DNA of 64,000 bases from Bacteroides eggerthii (GCF_025146565.1 NZ_CP102258.1:992001-1056000), one strand, 5' to 3'. Numbered from the stretch's first letter, positions 50,754-60,382 are shown. Program-made: numbers and translations. The notes: a model not told the origin generated them from the sequence alone.

Positions 50754-51707
50754 TTATAAGCTTTCTATCAGACGTTTCAGTACCACTGTTGCAGAAATCT
50801 CCCGGTTGGCAGCTTCCGGTATTACGATAGATTGCGGACTTTCAATCACATCATCCGTTACAATCATATTGCGGCGTACCGGCAGGCAGTGCATGAAATA
50901 GGCATTGTTGGTTACTGCCATTTGGCGGTCGCTTACGGTCCAGTCGCGGTCTTTGCTCAGGATTTGTCCGTAGTTGTCACCGGTGTAGGCAGCCCAGTTC
51001 TTGGCATATACAAAGTCTGCACCTTCAAAAGCCTTCATCTGGTCGTATTCCACGCGGGCATTACCCACAAACTTAGGATCGAGCTCATAACCTTCGGGGT
51101 GGGTAATGACGAATTCGTAGTCCGTCGCATTCATCCACTCGGCAAAAGAGTTGGGAACAGCCTGCGGCAACGGGCGCGGGTGCGGAGCCCATGTCATTAC
51201 GACTTTGGGACGCGCCGTTTTCTTGTATTCCTCAATTGTGATGAGGTCTGCAAAGCTTTGCAGCGGATGGCGTGTGGCAGCTTCCATAGAGAATACCGGA
51301 CGGCCGGAGTGCTTTATGAACTGATTCAGTATCACTTCGTTGTAATCGTATTCGCGGTTTTCAAAACGGGCAAAGGAACGCACTCCGATAATATCGCAGT
51401 AACAACCCATTACGGGAATGGCCTCCAGCAGATGTTCCGGTTTGTCACCGTCCATGATGACGCCGCGCTCTGTTTCCAGTTTCCAGGCTCCTTGATTGAT
51501 GTCCAATACAATGACATTCATGCCCAAATTGAGGGCGGCTTTTTGAGTGCTGAGACGGGTGCGCAGACTTGAGTTGAAGAATATCATCATCAATGTCTTG
51601 TTACGTCCCAGCTCTACATATTTGAAACGGTCTTTTTTGATTTCGAATGCTTCGTCAAGTGCAGTTCTCAGGTTACCGATGTCCTGCACGCAAGTAAACT
51701 TCTTCAT
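50754..51707 (-). CDS. argF': N-succinylornithine carbamoyltransferase
   Basis: 317 residues with the carbamoyl-phosphate loop FFNSSLRTR (43-51) and HCLPVRR. In Bacteroides, arginine synthesis runs through N-succinylornithine. Residue 90, the known switch between acetylornithine (Glu) and succinylornithine (Pro) enzymes, is proline here (DGDKPEHLLE), so the succinyl substrate is predicted. The proline genes proB and proA lie upstream on the same strand, a cluster linking glutamate-derived amino-acid synthesis. Confidence 0.93.
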   Translation of the reverse strand: MKKFTCVQDIGNLRTALDEAFEIKKDRFKYVELGRNKTLMMIFFNSSLRTRLSTQKAALNLGMNVIVLDINQGAWKLETERGVIMDGDKPEHLLEAIPVMGCYCDIIGVRSFARFENREYDYNEVILNQFIKHSGRPVFSMEAATRHPLQSFADLITIEEYKKTARPKVVMTWAPHPRPLPQAVPNSFAEWMNATDYEFVITHPEGYELDPKFVGNARVEYDQMKAFEGADFVYAKNWAAYTGDNYGQILSKDRDWTVSDRQMAVTNNAYFMHCLPVRRNMIVTDDVIESPQSIVIPEAANREISATVVLKRLIESL

Positions 51708-51717
51708 ACTTTTCTAA

Positions 51718-51766
51718 TGATTAGTGGTTAATGATTAGCGATTAGCGGTTAGTGGTTAGTGATTAG
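51718..51766. repeat. Heptamer array between proA and argF'
   Basis: Seven consecutive 7-bp units with the form (T/C)G(A/G)TTA(G/A): TGATTAG, TGGTTAA, TGATTAG, CGATTAG, CGGTTAG, TGGTTAG, TGATTAG. The final part, TTAGTGATTA, can pair with TAATCACTAA that overlaps the proA stop. It looks like a replication-slippage product in the 73-bp gap. Confidence 0.75.
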
Positions 51767-51780
51767 TTAACCATTAATCA

Positions 51781-53028
51781 CTAATTTCTTATCTGTCCTT
51801 CTCCTTCAATTATCCATTTATATGTGGTAATTTCTTCTAAAGCCATTGGTCCGCGTGCATGTAGCTTTTGTGTGCTGATGCCAATCTCCGCACCCAATCC
51901 GAACTGTGCGCCGTCTGTAAAGGAAGTCGGGGCATTGACGTAGACGCAGGCCGCATCCACTTCGCGGCAGAACCAGTCGGCATGGCCTTTGTCTTCGGTC
52001 ACGATACATTCACTGTGCTTGGAGCCATATTGCTGTATGTGCGCTATGGCGCTATCTATACCTTCAACGACTTTCACTGCCATTTTATAGTCTAAGAATT
52101 CCGTACCGAAGTCTTCTTCCGTAGCTTCTTTCAGCAATTGGGCCGGATAGTGTCCTTGTAGAGAGGCGTATGCAAACGTATCTGCATAGATAATTACGTT
52201 GTTTTCCTGCAACGGTGCACAGAGGGCGGGCAGGTCTTTCATGCGGTCGGCGTCTACGAGTAGGCAGTCCAATGCATTGCATACACTGACGCGACGGGTC
52301 TTGGCGTTGTTGATAATGGCAGCCCCCATCTCTACATCTCCGTAACGGTCAAAGAATGTATGGCAGATGCCGGCGCCGGTTTCTATCACCGGAATGGTGG
52401 CATTCTGGCGGACAAAGTTGATGAGGTTGCTGCTGCCGCGCGGAATGATTAGATCTACATAACCGTTGGCATGGAGCAATTCGGTGGTGGCTTCGCGGTC
52501 GGAAGGGAGCAGTTCCACGATGTGCAGGTCTGTTTCAAACTGTTTCAGCACATCATGTATCACACTGATAATGGCGCGGTTGGAACAGTCGGCATCGCTT
52601 CCGCCTTTCAATATGCAGGCGTTGCCGCTTTTCAGGCAGAGCGAGAACACGTCGAAACTAACGTTGGGACGTGCTTCGTAGATGATGCCGATTACTCCGA
52701 AGGGGACGCTCACCCGCTTTATTTTCAATCCGTTGGGCATTACTCCCTGTTTTTGTACGCGTCCTACCGGTGAGGGTAACTTGGCTACTTTACGGATATC
52801 GGTTGCGATTCCTTTCAGACGCTCGGGTGTGAGCATCAGGCGGTCGTACTTCGGATTGGAAGTATCCATGCGGTTCAAGTCTTTCCGGTTTTCGGCAAGG
52901 ATAAAATCGGTTCTCTCCTCGGCTGCATCTGCAACTGCCAGCAGTATCTGGTTGATCTTTTCGTCGTTCAGCGCCAATAGTTTGCGACTGGCATACTGTA
53001 CGGCGGCAAAAGTTTTGCTTAAATTCAT
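51781..53028 (-). CDS. proA: Glutamate-5-semialdehyde dehydrogenase (gamma-glutamyl phosphate reductase)
   Basis: Reduces gamma-glutamyl phosphate to glutamate semialdehyde with NADPH in proline synthesis. 415 residues, normal length, with aldehyde-dehydrogenase-fold signatures: [20 protein letters not shown] near 110, and the active-site cysteine within [16 protein letters not shown]. proB lies 274 bp upstream, separated by the 22-bp array. Confidence 0.97.
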   Translation of the reverse strand: MNLSKTFAAVQYASRKLLALNDEKINQILLAVADAAEERTDFILAENRKDLNRMDTSNPKYDRLMLTPERLKGIATDIRKVAKLPSPVGRVQKQGVMPNGLKIKRVSVPFGVIGIIYEARPNVSFDVFSLCLKSGNACILKGGSDADCSNRAIISVIHDVLKQFETDLHIVELLPSDREATTELLHANGYVDLIIPRGSSNLINFVRQNATIPVIETGAGICHTFFDRYGDVEMGAAIINNAKTRRVSVCNALDCLLVDADRMKDLPALCAPLQENNVIIYADTFAYASLQGHYPAQLLKEATEEDFGTEFLDYKMAVKVVEGIDSAIAHIQQYGSKHSECIVTEDKGHADWFCREVDAACVYVNAPTSFTDGAQFGLGAEIGISTQKLHARGPMALEEITTYKWIIEGEGQIRN

Positions 53029-53131
53029 TTTTCTTTGAAGTTTATAATTGTTTCTTTCGCAAATGTAGTGATAATATTAATAAGTAGTGCATTAAAAGAC
53101 AGGCATAAGTGTACCAATTTACTACCGCACT

Positions 53132-53264
53132 TTGGTACATCCTGTACCAAAGGCTGGTACATGAAATACCAAAGGTTGGTACATCTGGTACCAATGGTTG
53201 GTATATGTTGTACCAACGGTTGGTACGCGGAATATCACAGGTTGGTATATGAAATGCCTCCCGG
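53132..53264. repeat. 22-bp tandem array between proB and proA
   Basis: About six units of 22 bp (last one 23) begin at 53132, 53154, 53176, 53198, 53220 and 53242. Each opens TTGGTA (first base variable) and most contain GTACCAA or TACCAA about 12 bases later, then GG. TTGGTAC and GTACCAA are inverted, so each conserved unit is a short dyad. A worn copy (GTACCAATTTAC) precedes it at 53111. In proBA mRNA it would form a row of small hairpins. Confidence 0.8.
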
Positions 53265-53302
53265 AAGGATGCAGGTGCCAAAGCGTGTCGCTTTCTTTCG
53301 GC

Positions 53303-54403
53303 TTATTCTATATAGAGATAGTCGTAGTGCACTACGGGTTTCTTGCCATGTTTCCCCATGGCTTCACGCGCTTGTTCGGAGTTGCAATTGGCTTTGCCCA
53401 CACCCACTGCATTTCCTGTATGGTCAATGATGCGCACAATGTCGTCTTTTTCAAATCCGCCCCGTACATCGGTGATGCCTATGGGGAGGATGCTGACTGC
53501 CTTGTCGGAAGCCAATATCTTGGTGGCGCATTCGTTGATGTGCAGTTCGCCTTTGGCGAAACCTTCGCTGTGGGCTATCCATTTCTTGACGCTGGATACG
53601 GGTTCGGGAGAGGGGATGAAACGGGTGTATTTCAATTCCTCGTTCTTCATTCTTAATTCCTCATTTCTCAGGATGTCTGTAAGTATATTGTCTCGCTTGC
53701 CGTTGGCAATGATGACGGTGATGCCCTCATCGGCCACTTTACGGGCGATGTTGGTCTTGGTGAGCATGCCGCCACGTCCGAAACTGGATTTAGAGGTCTG
53801 TATGTAAGAGGAGAGGTCTTTTCCATGTTCTATCTCGCGGATGACTTCCGATGCAGGGTCGGCAGGCGATCCGTTATAGATGCCGTCTATGTTGCTTAGG
53901 ATAATCAGGGCTTGGACATCCATCATGGAGGCTATCAGTCCGGAGAGTTCGTCGTTATCGGTGAACATCAGTTCGCTGACGGAGATTGTGTCGTTCTCGT
54001 TGACAATGGGAATTACTCCGTTTTCCAACATGACGGTCATGCAGTTCTTTTGGTTGAGGTAGTGGCGGCGGGTACCGAAATTCTCTTTCATGGTGAGTAC
54101 TTGCCCTACGGGGATGCCATGCTCGCGGAATAATTCGTAGTAGCGGTTGATAAGTTTAGCCTGCCCTACGGCTGAAAACAGCTGGCGTTGGTCTACGCTG
54201 TCCAGCTTTTTCGTAGGGTGTATCTCGCTCCGGCCGGATGCTACGGCACCGGAAGAAACAAGGATGATTTCCACACCTGCTTTGTGCAGCCCGGCTATTT
54301 GGTCTACAAGGGCGGACATACGCGTTACGTCCAATGTGCCGTCACGACGTGTCAATACATTGCTGCCTATCTTGACAGCAATTCTCGTTAGTTGTTGCTC
54401 CAT
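53303..54403 (-). CDS. proB: Glutamate 5-kinase
   Basis: Phosphorylates glutamate, the first step of proline synthesis. 366 residues: an amino-acid-kinase domain (VKIGSNVLT at residue 10, VSSGAVASG near 50, SFGRGGMLTKTNIA near 207) and a C-terminal PUA domain (about 275-355). Residues 246-258 (RNEELRMKNEELK, bases 53630-53668) are an in-frame, repeat-like insert in the linker between the domains. The ending VVHYDYLYIE is typical of Bacteroides ProB. Confidence 0.96.
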   Translation of the reverse strand: MEQQLTRIAVKIGSNVLTRRDGTLDVTRMSALVDQIAGLHKAGVEIILVSSGAVASGRSEIHPTKKLDSVDQRQLFSAVGQAKLINRYYELFREHGIPVGQVLTMKENFGTRRHYLNQKNCMTVMLENGVIPIVNENDTISVSELMFTDNDELSGLIASMMDVQALIILSNIDGIYNGSPADPASEVIREIEHGKDLSSYIQTSKSSFGRGGMLTKTNIARKVADEGITVIIANGKRDNILTDILRNEELRMKNEELKYTRFIPSPEPVSSVKKWIAHSEGFAKGELHINECATKILASDKAVSILPIGITDVRGGFEKDDIVRIIDHTGNAVGVGKANCNSEQAREAMGKHGKKPVVHYDYLYIE

Positions 54404-54431
54404 ATTTGTGTTCTTTCCCTATGTAGGGAGT

Positions 54432-54671
54432 TTAATCTCCCTCTTCCTTTTTTTCGTATGCACGAACAACCTCCATGGCTGTTTCGTAGTTTGCTTCATT
54501 TACGAGTACAGCTACATCTATTGCTGTATCGGGTAGGACAACGTTTACTACCATTCCGTCTTTCAAGGTTGACTCAATGTCATTGTTCCCTAACAGGCTT
54601 TTTACAAGTTGGGCTTCCCAAAGTGATCCTTTGAACACTTCGATGAGCTTGCTTTTATCTTCTTCTTTCAT
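54432..54671 (-). CDS. DUF2007 small protein
   Basis: 79 residues, one ferredoxin-like DUF2007 domain: VFKGSLWEAQLVKSLLGNND followed by VNVVLPDTAIDVAVLVNEAN. These small cytosolic proteins are called putative signal transducers; function is unproven. It precedes proB by 28 bp and follows murI on the same strand. Confidence 0.82.
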   Translation of the reverse strand: MKEEDKSKLIEVFKGSLWEAQLVKSLLGNNDIESTLKDGMVVNVVLPDTAIDVAVLVNEANYETAMEVVRAYEKKEEGD

Positions 54672-54751
54672 AATGGTATGAATTTAGAGTTCTTGTTTCA
54701 CAAATATAACAAGTTTTTTTGACTTAATGTTTAATATCCTGTAATTTGTAG

Positions 54752-55591
54752 CTATAACTCGATGCGGCGTACCGTTATTGCTTCGTTCAGGAAGATAGAT
54801 GCCGACTCGATGAATTTTTCTTCCGCCTCTGTGGTGTAATAGGTGCATTTGCCGCCTCGCGTACATTTGATATCTATTTCGGGGTGGCGGTGGAGATAGT
54901 CCTTCAAGCTGTCCGCTACTAATTGTCCTTGTGATACGATGGTGATGCCGGCCGGCATATACTGTTGTATCTTAGGCAGGAGTATCGGGTAGTGGGTGCA
55001 GCCTAGAATTGCGGTGTCTATTTCCCGGTCTTTGGCAAGAAGTTCATTTATGTATTTGCGGATGAAATAATCCGTTCCGTCACCCAGCGCTTCGTTGTTT
55101 TCTACGAGTGATACCCATAATGGACAGGCTTCTCCGCTGACTTTGATATCGGGGAAAAGTTTGCGGATCTCAAGCGGATAGGATTCGGATTTGATAGTGC
55201 CGCTTGTGGCGAGCACTCCGACGTGGCGGCTGCGAGTGATATTGCCGATACATTCCACAGTGGGGCGGATAACGCCCAACACGCGGCGTGCGGAGTCGAG
55301 GTGCGGCAGGTCGTTTATCTGTATGCTGCGCAGAGCCTTGGCGGATGCAGTATTGCAAGCAAGGATTACAAGGTGGCATCCCATTTCGAACAGTCGGGTA
55401 ACAGCTTGCAATGTGAAAGCGTAAACAACTTCAAACGAGCGTGTGCCGTAAGGAGCGCGGGCATTGTCTCCCAAATAGATATAATCGTATTCTGGTAGTA
55501 TTTCCCGTATCTTGCTCAAGATCGTGAGACCGCCGTATCCGGAATCGAATACGCCGATGGGGCCGGGGCTGGAGGGGAGTTTCTGTTTCAT
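54752..55591 (-). CDS. murI: Glutamate racemase
   Basis: Converts L- to D-glutamate for peptidoglycan. 279 residues with GVFDSGYGGLT (D16), the catalytic cysteines in LACNTASA (C79) and LGCTHYPIL, as in all MurI enzymes. A -7 box TATCTTTG (complement of 55624-55631) lies 33 bp before the start, and a strong terminator separates it from the skp genes. Confidence 0.96.
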   Translation of the reverse strand: MKQKLPSSPGPIGVFDSGYGGLTILSKIREILPEYDYIYLGDNARAPYGTRSFEVVYAFTLQAVTRLFEMGCHLVILACNTASAKALRSIQINDLPHLDSARRVLGVIRPTVECIGNITRSRHVGVLATSGTIKSESYPLEIRKLFPDIKVSGEACPLWVSLVENNEALGDGTDYFIRKYINELLAKDREIDTAILGCTHYPILLPKIQQYMPAGITIVSQGQLVADSLKDYLHRHPEIDIKCTRGGKCTYYTTEAEEKFIESASIFLNEAITVRRIEL

Positions 55592-55623
55592 ACAATCTTT
55601 CTGGCGCTAAGTGTAGTGTGCAG

Positions 55624-55631
55624 CAAAGATA
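55624..55631 (-). promoter_or_regulatory. Candidate promoter (-7 box) of murI
   Basis: The complement reads TATCTTTG, a match to TAnnTTTG, 33 bp before the murI start codon and after the upstream terminator. Confidence 0.5.
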
Positions 55632-55691
55632 ATGTAATTTACGGGGATAGAGTGTGGATTGTGCATAATTTTGTAAAAGATGCCGGAATGT

Positions 55692-55726
55692 AAAAAAGCC
55701 AGACTGTCCAACAGTCTGGCTTTTTT
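55692..55726 (-). terminator. Terminator of the bamA-skp operon
   Basis: A perfect stem (AAAAAAGCCAGACTG / CAGTCTGGCTTTTTT) with a 5-nt loop lies 44 bp after the last OmpH-family stop. Confidence 0.92.
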
Positions 55727-55769
55727 CTGTGATTGCCTCATTTAGAGGTATACGGTTTACCGATGTTTG

Positions 55770-56276
55770 TTATTTGATGCCGAGTTGCGTTTTTACTTTG
55801 GCGGTAACATCTATGCTCTGCGTTCCTACATAGGGTATCGGAGTACGGGCCAAGTCGAATATATATACAACACCTTCAGCTTTACCTACCGCTTGGATAG
55901 CTTCGTCCAGTTTCTTATAGATAGGTGTCATAGCATCTTGCTGTGCTTTTTGCATGGACTGATAGGCTTCTTGCTGGAACTGTTCCTGGCGTTGTGCCAT
56001 GTCCTGCAATTCTTTCTGACGTCTTTCTGCGATGTTTTTGGGCAGTGAGTCAGCTTGTGCTAAGAATTCTTGATACTTTTTATTGAACTCTTCCTGAGTG
56101 CGTTGCATTTCTGTTTGGTACTCTTTAGACATAGCATCCAGGTCGGCTTGAGCTTTTGTGTATTCCGGCATGGTGATGATAACTTCTTGGGAGTTCATGT
56201 GAGCGAATTTAGTTTGCGCCATGGCTCCCAGAGGGAGGGCAAACATAACTACGAGCAGTGCGATTTTTTTAAGCAT
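55770..56276 (-). CDS. OmpH/Skp-family periplasmic chaperone (copy 2)
   Basis: 168 residues with a signal peptide (cleavage near GAMAQ), a small beta core (KFAHMNSQEVIITMPEYTKA) and a long Gln/Glu-rich coiled coil from about residue 45 to 125. Skp holds unfolded outer membrane proteins in the periplasm. It follows its paralog after 55 bp and bamA before that, a usual Bacteroidales order. Confidence 0.92.
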   Translation of the reverse strand: MLKKIALLVVMFALPLGAMAQTKFAHMNSQEVIITMPEYTKAQADLDAMSKEYQTEMQRTQEEFNKKYQEFLAQADSLPKNIAERRQKELQDMAQRQEQFQQEAYQSMQKAQQDAMTPIYKKLDEAIQAVGKAEGVVYIFDLARTPIPYVGTQSIDVTAKVKTQLGIK

Positions 56277-56331
56277 AATATTTATATTTATTTTGATTAT
56301 TATTCGTTATATGGGATGCAAATGTATGAAA

Positions 56332-56847
56332 TTAATTTGAATATCCTAATTTTGCAAGCACTTCATTGCTTATATCGATACTTGGAGAAGCGAAAATTAT
56401 GCTTGATGCGGATGCGCGGTCCACCACTACGGCGTAGCCTTTTTGTGTGGAGATAGCCTTTACCGCTTCGTAGATTTCATCTTGAATGGGCTGCATTAAG
56501 GCTTCGCGCTTTTTGATGAGTTCGCCTTCGGGACCGAAGTATTTACGGCGTAATTCCGCTGCTGATTTTTCTTTGGCAACAATCTCTTCTTCTTTCTTTG
56601 ACTTCTGTGCGTCGGAAAGGGTCTTAATAGATGCCTGATAGCTATCATACAAACCTTTGGCTTCTTTGCCCAGCTTTTCAACCTCACTTTGCCATTGCCT
56701 GCTAGCTTGATCCAATTCTTCAGTTGCACTTTGGTAGGCAGGGATATTCTTCAGGATGTACTCCATGTCAATCAGGGCAAACTTCTGTGCATTGGCTGTC
56801 ATGCCTATGGCAAACAGCAGAAACATGCTTAATAAACTCTTTCTCAT
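56332..56847 (-). CDS. OmpH/Skp-family periplasmic chaperone (copy 1)
   Basis: 171 residues, signal peptide ending near TANAQ, then KFALIDMEYILKNIPAYQSA and a Lys/Glu-rich coiled coil (residues about 40-115). It lies 26 bp after bamA, whose product it supplies with clients. It is related to the next gene but less Gln-rich. Confidence 0.92.
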   Translation of the reverse strand: MRKSLLSMFLLFAIGMTANAQKFALIDMEYILKNIPAYQSATEELDQASRQWQSEVEKLGKEAKGLYDSYQASIKTLSDAQKSKKEEEIVAKEKSAAELRRKYFGPEGELIKKREALMQPIQDEIYEAVKAISTQKGYAVVVDRASASSIIFASPSIDISNEVLAKLGYSN

Positions 56848-56873
56848 AACGTTCTGGTTTTAGTTAAACAAAA

Positions 56874-59513
56874 TTAGAACTCTTGTCCTAAGATGAAGTG
56901 GAACTGGCTGCCGCCGTAATCACTTCTTCCGAATACTTTGTCGAAACCGTAAGCCCAGTCAATACCCATCATACCAATCATAGGAAGGAAGATGCGGACA
57001 CCGACACCGGCAGAACGTTTCAAATCAAACGGGTTGAACTTGTTTACGTCTTGCCAAGCATTACCGGCTTCAACAAAAGTCAACGCATAGATACTGGTAC
57101 TTGTTTCCAGCATCAGCGGATATCTTAATTCCAGGCCGAGACGGGTGTATGCATAGCCTTCGTATCCATAAGGAGTAAGAGAGCTGTTTTCATATCCACG
57201 CAAGGCAACACTTTCGGTTGCGTAGCTGGAATATCCTGTCATACCGTCTCCACCCACGTCAAAGGTTTCAAACGGAGATTTCTTATATTTGTTGTAGTGC
57301 CCTAACAAACCGAACTCTACACGTCCCATCAATACCGGAGTGCGTTTTACTGCTATCGGGTCCATTAACGGGATGTATATTTTGGATTTGAATTTCCACT
57401 TGTGGTATTCTATCCACTTATGCATCTTGTTCATGTCGTCCTGATTGCTGGTACTGTACTTGCTGTAATCCGTACCGTCAAACAAAGAGTAGGGCGGCGT
57501 CAGTTGTGCCGATAGCGAGAACTCCGAACCTTGACGCGGATAAATAGGATTGTCGATAGAACTACGTGATAACGTGAGGTTTATACTCAAGTTATTACAT
57601 TTACCGTTGGTGACAGGGAAATACTGCCAGTCGCTCAGGATATAACGCTGATAAGACAATTCTGCTGTAAATTGGAAGTAGTCATCCGGCCATTTCAGAC
57701 GTTTACCGAACATTACTGCCAATCCCCACATCTGAATGGATTTGTCAGGATCGTAATAGTTCTCGTAATTGTTGTAGTTACCATAGTTATACATGCCATA
57801 ACCGTACATGCCGCTATAATAGCTGTTGTAATAGCTATTCATGTATGCGTCATTGTAGTAGCGGCTACTAATGTCTGTCTGACGGGAGTAGAATGCAGAT
57901 ACGGAGAAAGCATTCGGACGTTTGCCACCAAACCAGGGATCATAGAATGATACGCTGTATGATTGGTAATATTTGGCATTGGTCTGTCCGCTGATTGTCA
58001 ATGTCTGTCCGTCGCCTTGTGGCAGGATACCACGATAATTTTCTCCCGGATGCAAGAGGTTGGCAACAGAGAAGTTTGTGAACTTCAGGCTCAGTTTACC
58101 GATAATACCTGTTTGCCCCCAACCGGCAGAGAATTCTACTTGGTCGTTTGCTTTGGAAATGAGGTCATAGCCGATGTCTACTGTGCCGTCCTCCGGTTTG
58201 GGTTGAATGTCCGGTTGGATTTGTTCGGGGTCGAAGTGTCCCATTTGCTGGATTTCACGCATGGAACGCATCAAGTCCTCACGACTGAATAATTGACCCG
58301 GGCGGGTGCGTAACTCACGACGGACTACATTTTCATATAAACGGTCGTTACCATTGATGCTGATTTTGTTGATAGTAGCCTGCCGACCTTCAAAAATACG
58401 CATTTCCAAATCAATGGAGTCACCTACGATGTTTACTTCCACCGGGTCGAGCGAATAGAACAGATAACCATTATTGTAATAAAGGTTGCCGATTGCATCT
58501 TCGTCCGTACTGGTGCGCTCTTCCAGCAGTTTCTGGTTGTAGACATCTCCTTTCTTCATGCGCAACAAGAAGTTTAACTGTTCGGAAGGATAAAGGGTGT
58601 TACCAACCCACGTTACATTACGCAAATAGTATTTCTGGCCTTCTTCAATTTCCATTGAAATATCTACCGTACGTTCATCATAGGGCTTGATGCTGTCTGT
58701 CACAATCATGGCATCACGATAACCTAGTTCGTTATATTTGTCTATAATGAGCTGTTTATCGGCTTCATAGTTCTCCTCCACGAATTTCTTTGTACGGAAG
58801 AGGTTGAGAAGTTTGCCCTTCTCGTTGGTTTTCTTCATCACACGTTTCAGTTTCTTGGTGGTGATGGCTTGGTTACCGGTAATCGTGATTTTATGTACTT
58901 TTACTTTCTCTTTCTTGTCGATGTTAATATCGACCAAGACTTGATTGGCATTATTGGGATCATCTTTTTGGGTAATGATCACATCGGCATTTTTGAACCC
59001 CTTATCATCAAAATAACGTTTGATCAGTGTTTTGGCACGATCTATTAAGTTAGGAGTTACTTGGTTTCCTTTTATCAGTCCTACTCTGGCCTCTAAGTCT
59101 TCACGCTCTGATTTCTTCACGCCATGATAGCGGATGTCGGACACGCGGGGACGCATGGTCAAGTGGATTGTGAGCCAAATCTGATCGCCTTCAATCTTGT
59201 CTGCCGTAATTTGTACATCCGAAAAAAGGCCATGTCGCCAATAGCGTTTACATGCTTGCGTTATTTCATCACCGGGTACGGTAATCGTTTGGCCTTTGGA
59301 TAATCCGGATAAACCAATGATTACATAATCTTCATAATTCTTGGCTCCTACTACCTTTATATCTGCTATTTCATACTTTTTGGGTGTCCCCGAATAAAGG
59401 ATAACCGGCTTTTCGGCCCCATCAGTATTGCTTGTGTTCTGTGCCGCGCTGGTCAGTACACAGCTAAAGAGGCAGATAATTGTTACGAGTATGGAGAAAA
59501 TACGATAGTACAT
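56874..59513 (-). CDS. bamA: Outer membrane assembly protein BamA
   Basis: 879 residues: signal peptide (to about TSAAQ), POTRA domains (residues about 45-430, for example the VRRELRTRPGQLFSREDLMR block), and a C-terminal 16-strand barrel ending in FHFILGQEF. It inserts beta-barrel proteins into the outer membrane. An unusual Tyr/Asn-rich stretch (about 40 residues, bases 57744-57863) falls in the barrel and is probably an exposed loop. It lies between uppS and two skp genes. Confidence 0.96.
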   Translation of the reverse strand: MYYRIFSILVTIICLFSCVLTSAAQNTSNTDGAEKPVILYSGTPKKYEIADIKVVGAKNYEDYVIIGLSGLSKGQTITVPGDEITQACKRYWRHGLFSDVQITADKIEGDQIWLTIHLTMRPRVSDIRYHGVKKSEREDLEARVGLIKGNQVTPNLIDRAKTLIKRYFDDKGFKNADVIITQKDDPNNANQVLVDINIDKKEKVKVHKITITGNQAITTKKLKRVMKKTNEKGKLLNLFRTKKFVEENYEADKQLIIDKYNELGYRDAMIVTDSIKPYDERTVDISMEIEEGQKYYLRNVTWVGNTLYPSEQLNFLLRMKKGDVYNQKLLEERTSTDEDAIGNLYYNNGYLFYSLDPVEVNIVGDSIDLEMRIFEGRQATINKISINGNDRLYENVVRRELRTRPGQLFSREDLMRSMREIQQMGHFDPEQIQPDIQPKPEDGTVDIGYDLISKANDQVEFSAGWGQTGIIGKLSLKFTNFSVANLLHPGENYRGILPQGDGQTLTISGQTNAKYYQSYSVSFYDPWFGGKRPNAFSVSAFYSRQTDISSRYYNDAYMNSYYNSYYSGMYGYGMYNYGNYNNYENYYDPDKSIQMWGLAVMFGKRLKWPDDYFQFTAELSYQRYILSDWQYFPVTNGKCNNLSINLTLSRSSIDNPIYPRQGSEFSLSAQLTPPYSLFDGTDYSKYSTSNQDDMNKMHKWIEYHKWKFKSKIYIPLMDPIAVKRTPVLMGRVEFGLLGHYNKYKKSPFETFDVGGDGMTGYSSYATESVALRGYENSSLTPYGYEGYAYTRLGLELRYPLMLETSTSIYALTFVEAGNAWQDVNKFNPFDLKRSAGVGVRIFLPMIGMMGIDWAYGFDKVFGRSDYGGSQFHFILGQEF

Positions 59514-59564
59514 CTTTTTATTTACTATTTTACAATTTACTATTTACTATTTGTGTTTGTTCGG

Positions 59565-60299
59565 TCAACTGATTTGTTCACTGGTTTTTCCGAACCTGCG
59601 CTCACGCTTCTGATAGTCGTAAATGGCTTTGTGAAGTGCCTCTTCACGAAAGTCCGGCCAATAGGTGTCGCAGAAATAAAGTTCCGAGTAAGCACATTGC
59701 CAAAGCAGGTAGTTACTTAGGCGAACTTCTCCACCCGTACGTATCAATAGATCCGGATCGGGCATAAAGTTGGTGGTAAGGTGCTGGGAGAACAGGTGGC
59801 TATCAATCCGGTCGGGAGCTAATTCGCCTTTTTGCACTAAGATTGCAATCTGGCGGGCCGCTTCTGTTATCTCCCAATGAGATGAGTAGCTGATTGCCAG
59901 CACTAAGGACATTCCCGTATTATTTGCGGTATGTGCCACACAGGTTTCCAAACGTTCCCGTACATTGTCGGGTAGCTTGGTTAAGTCTCCTATAATTCGG
60001 AAACTGATATTATTCTTCATGAATGTTTCTTCCTCGATAGAGTCGAAAAGAAGTGCCATCAGTGCGGCGACTTCGTTAGAAGGACGATTCCAATTTTCGG
60101 TGGAGAACGTATATAAAGTCAGATATTTGATGCCTAATTTTGACGCTTCTTCTGCAATGATATGCACAGTCTCAGCACCGGCTTGGTGTCCGTAACTGCG
60201 TTCTTGTCCACGCAGTTTTGCCCAACGCCCGTTGCCGTCCATGATGATTGCCACGTGCTGTGGAATTCGGCTTAAATCAAGTTCTTCTGTATTCAGCAT
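59565..60299 (-). CDS. uppS: Isoprenyl transferase (undecaprenyl diphosphate synthase)
   Basis: 244 residues with the cis-prenyltransferase motif [17 protein letters not shown] (D21) and [19 protein letters not shown] near residue 200. It makes the C55 lipid carrier for peptidoglycan and surface glycans. It starts the uppS-bamA-skp-skp run; a short AT-rich repeat of TTTACTA type (59516-59553) fills the gap to bamA. Confidence 0.96.
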   Translation of the reverse strand: MLNTEELDLSRIPQHVAIIMDGNGRWAKLRGQERSYGHQAGAETVHIIAEEASKLGIKYLTLYTFSTENWNRPSNEVAALMALLFDSIEEETFMKNNISFRIIGDLTKLPDNVRERLETCVAHTANNTGMSLVLAISYSSHWEITEAARQIAILVQKGELAPDRIDSHLFSQHLTTNFMPDPDLLIRTGGEVRLSNYLLWQCAYSELYFCDTYWPDFREEALHKAIYDYQKRERRFGKTSEQIS

Positions 60300-60382
60300 C
60301 TTTCTATACTTACATCTCTTGTCTTGGTTACTATTATTCGTCTTATACCTTATATAATAAAGACAACAATAACATAATAGGT

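Noticed and set aside
53132..53264. Possible CRISPR array
   Set aside because: The units are contiguous 22-mers with no constant repeat plus unique spacer structure, and there are no cas genes.
53025..53281. Minus- and plus-strand reading frames with YQPLVQDVP-like repeats between proA and proB
   Set aside because: They are translations of the 22-bp array in several frames; all frames read similarly because 66 bp equals three units. Not credible proteins.
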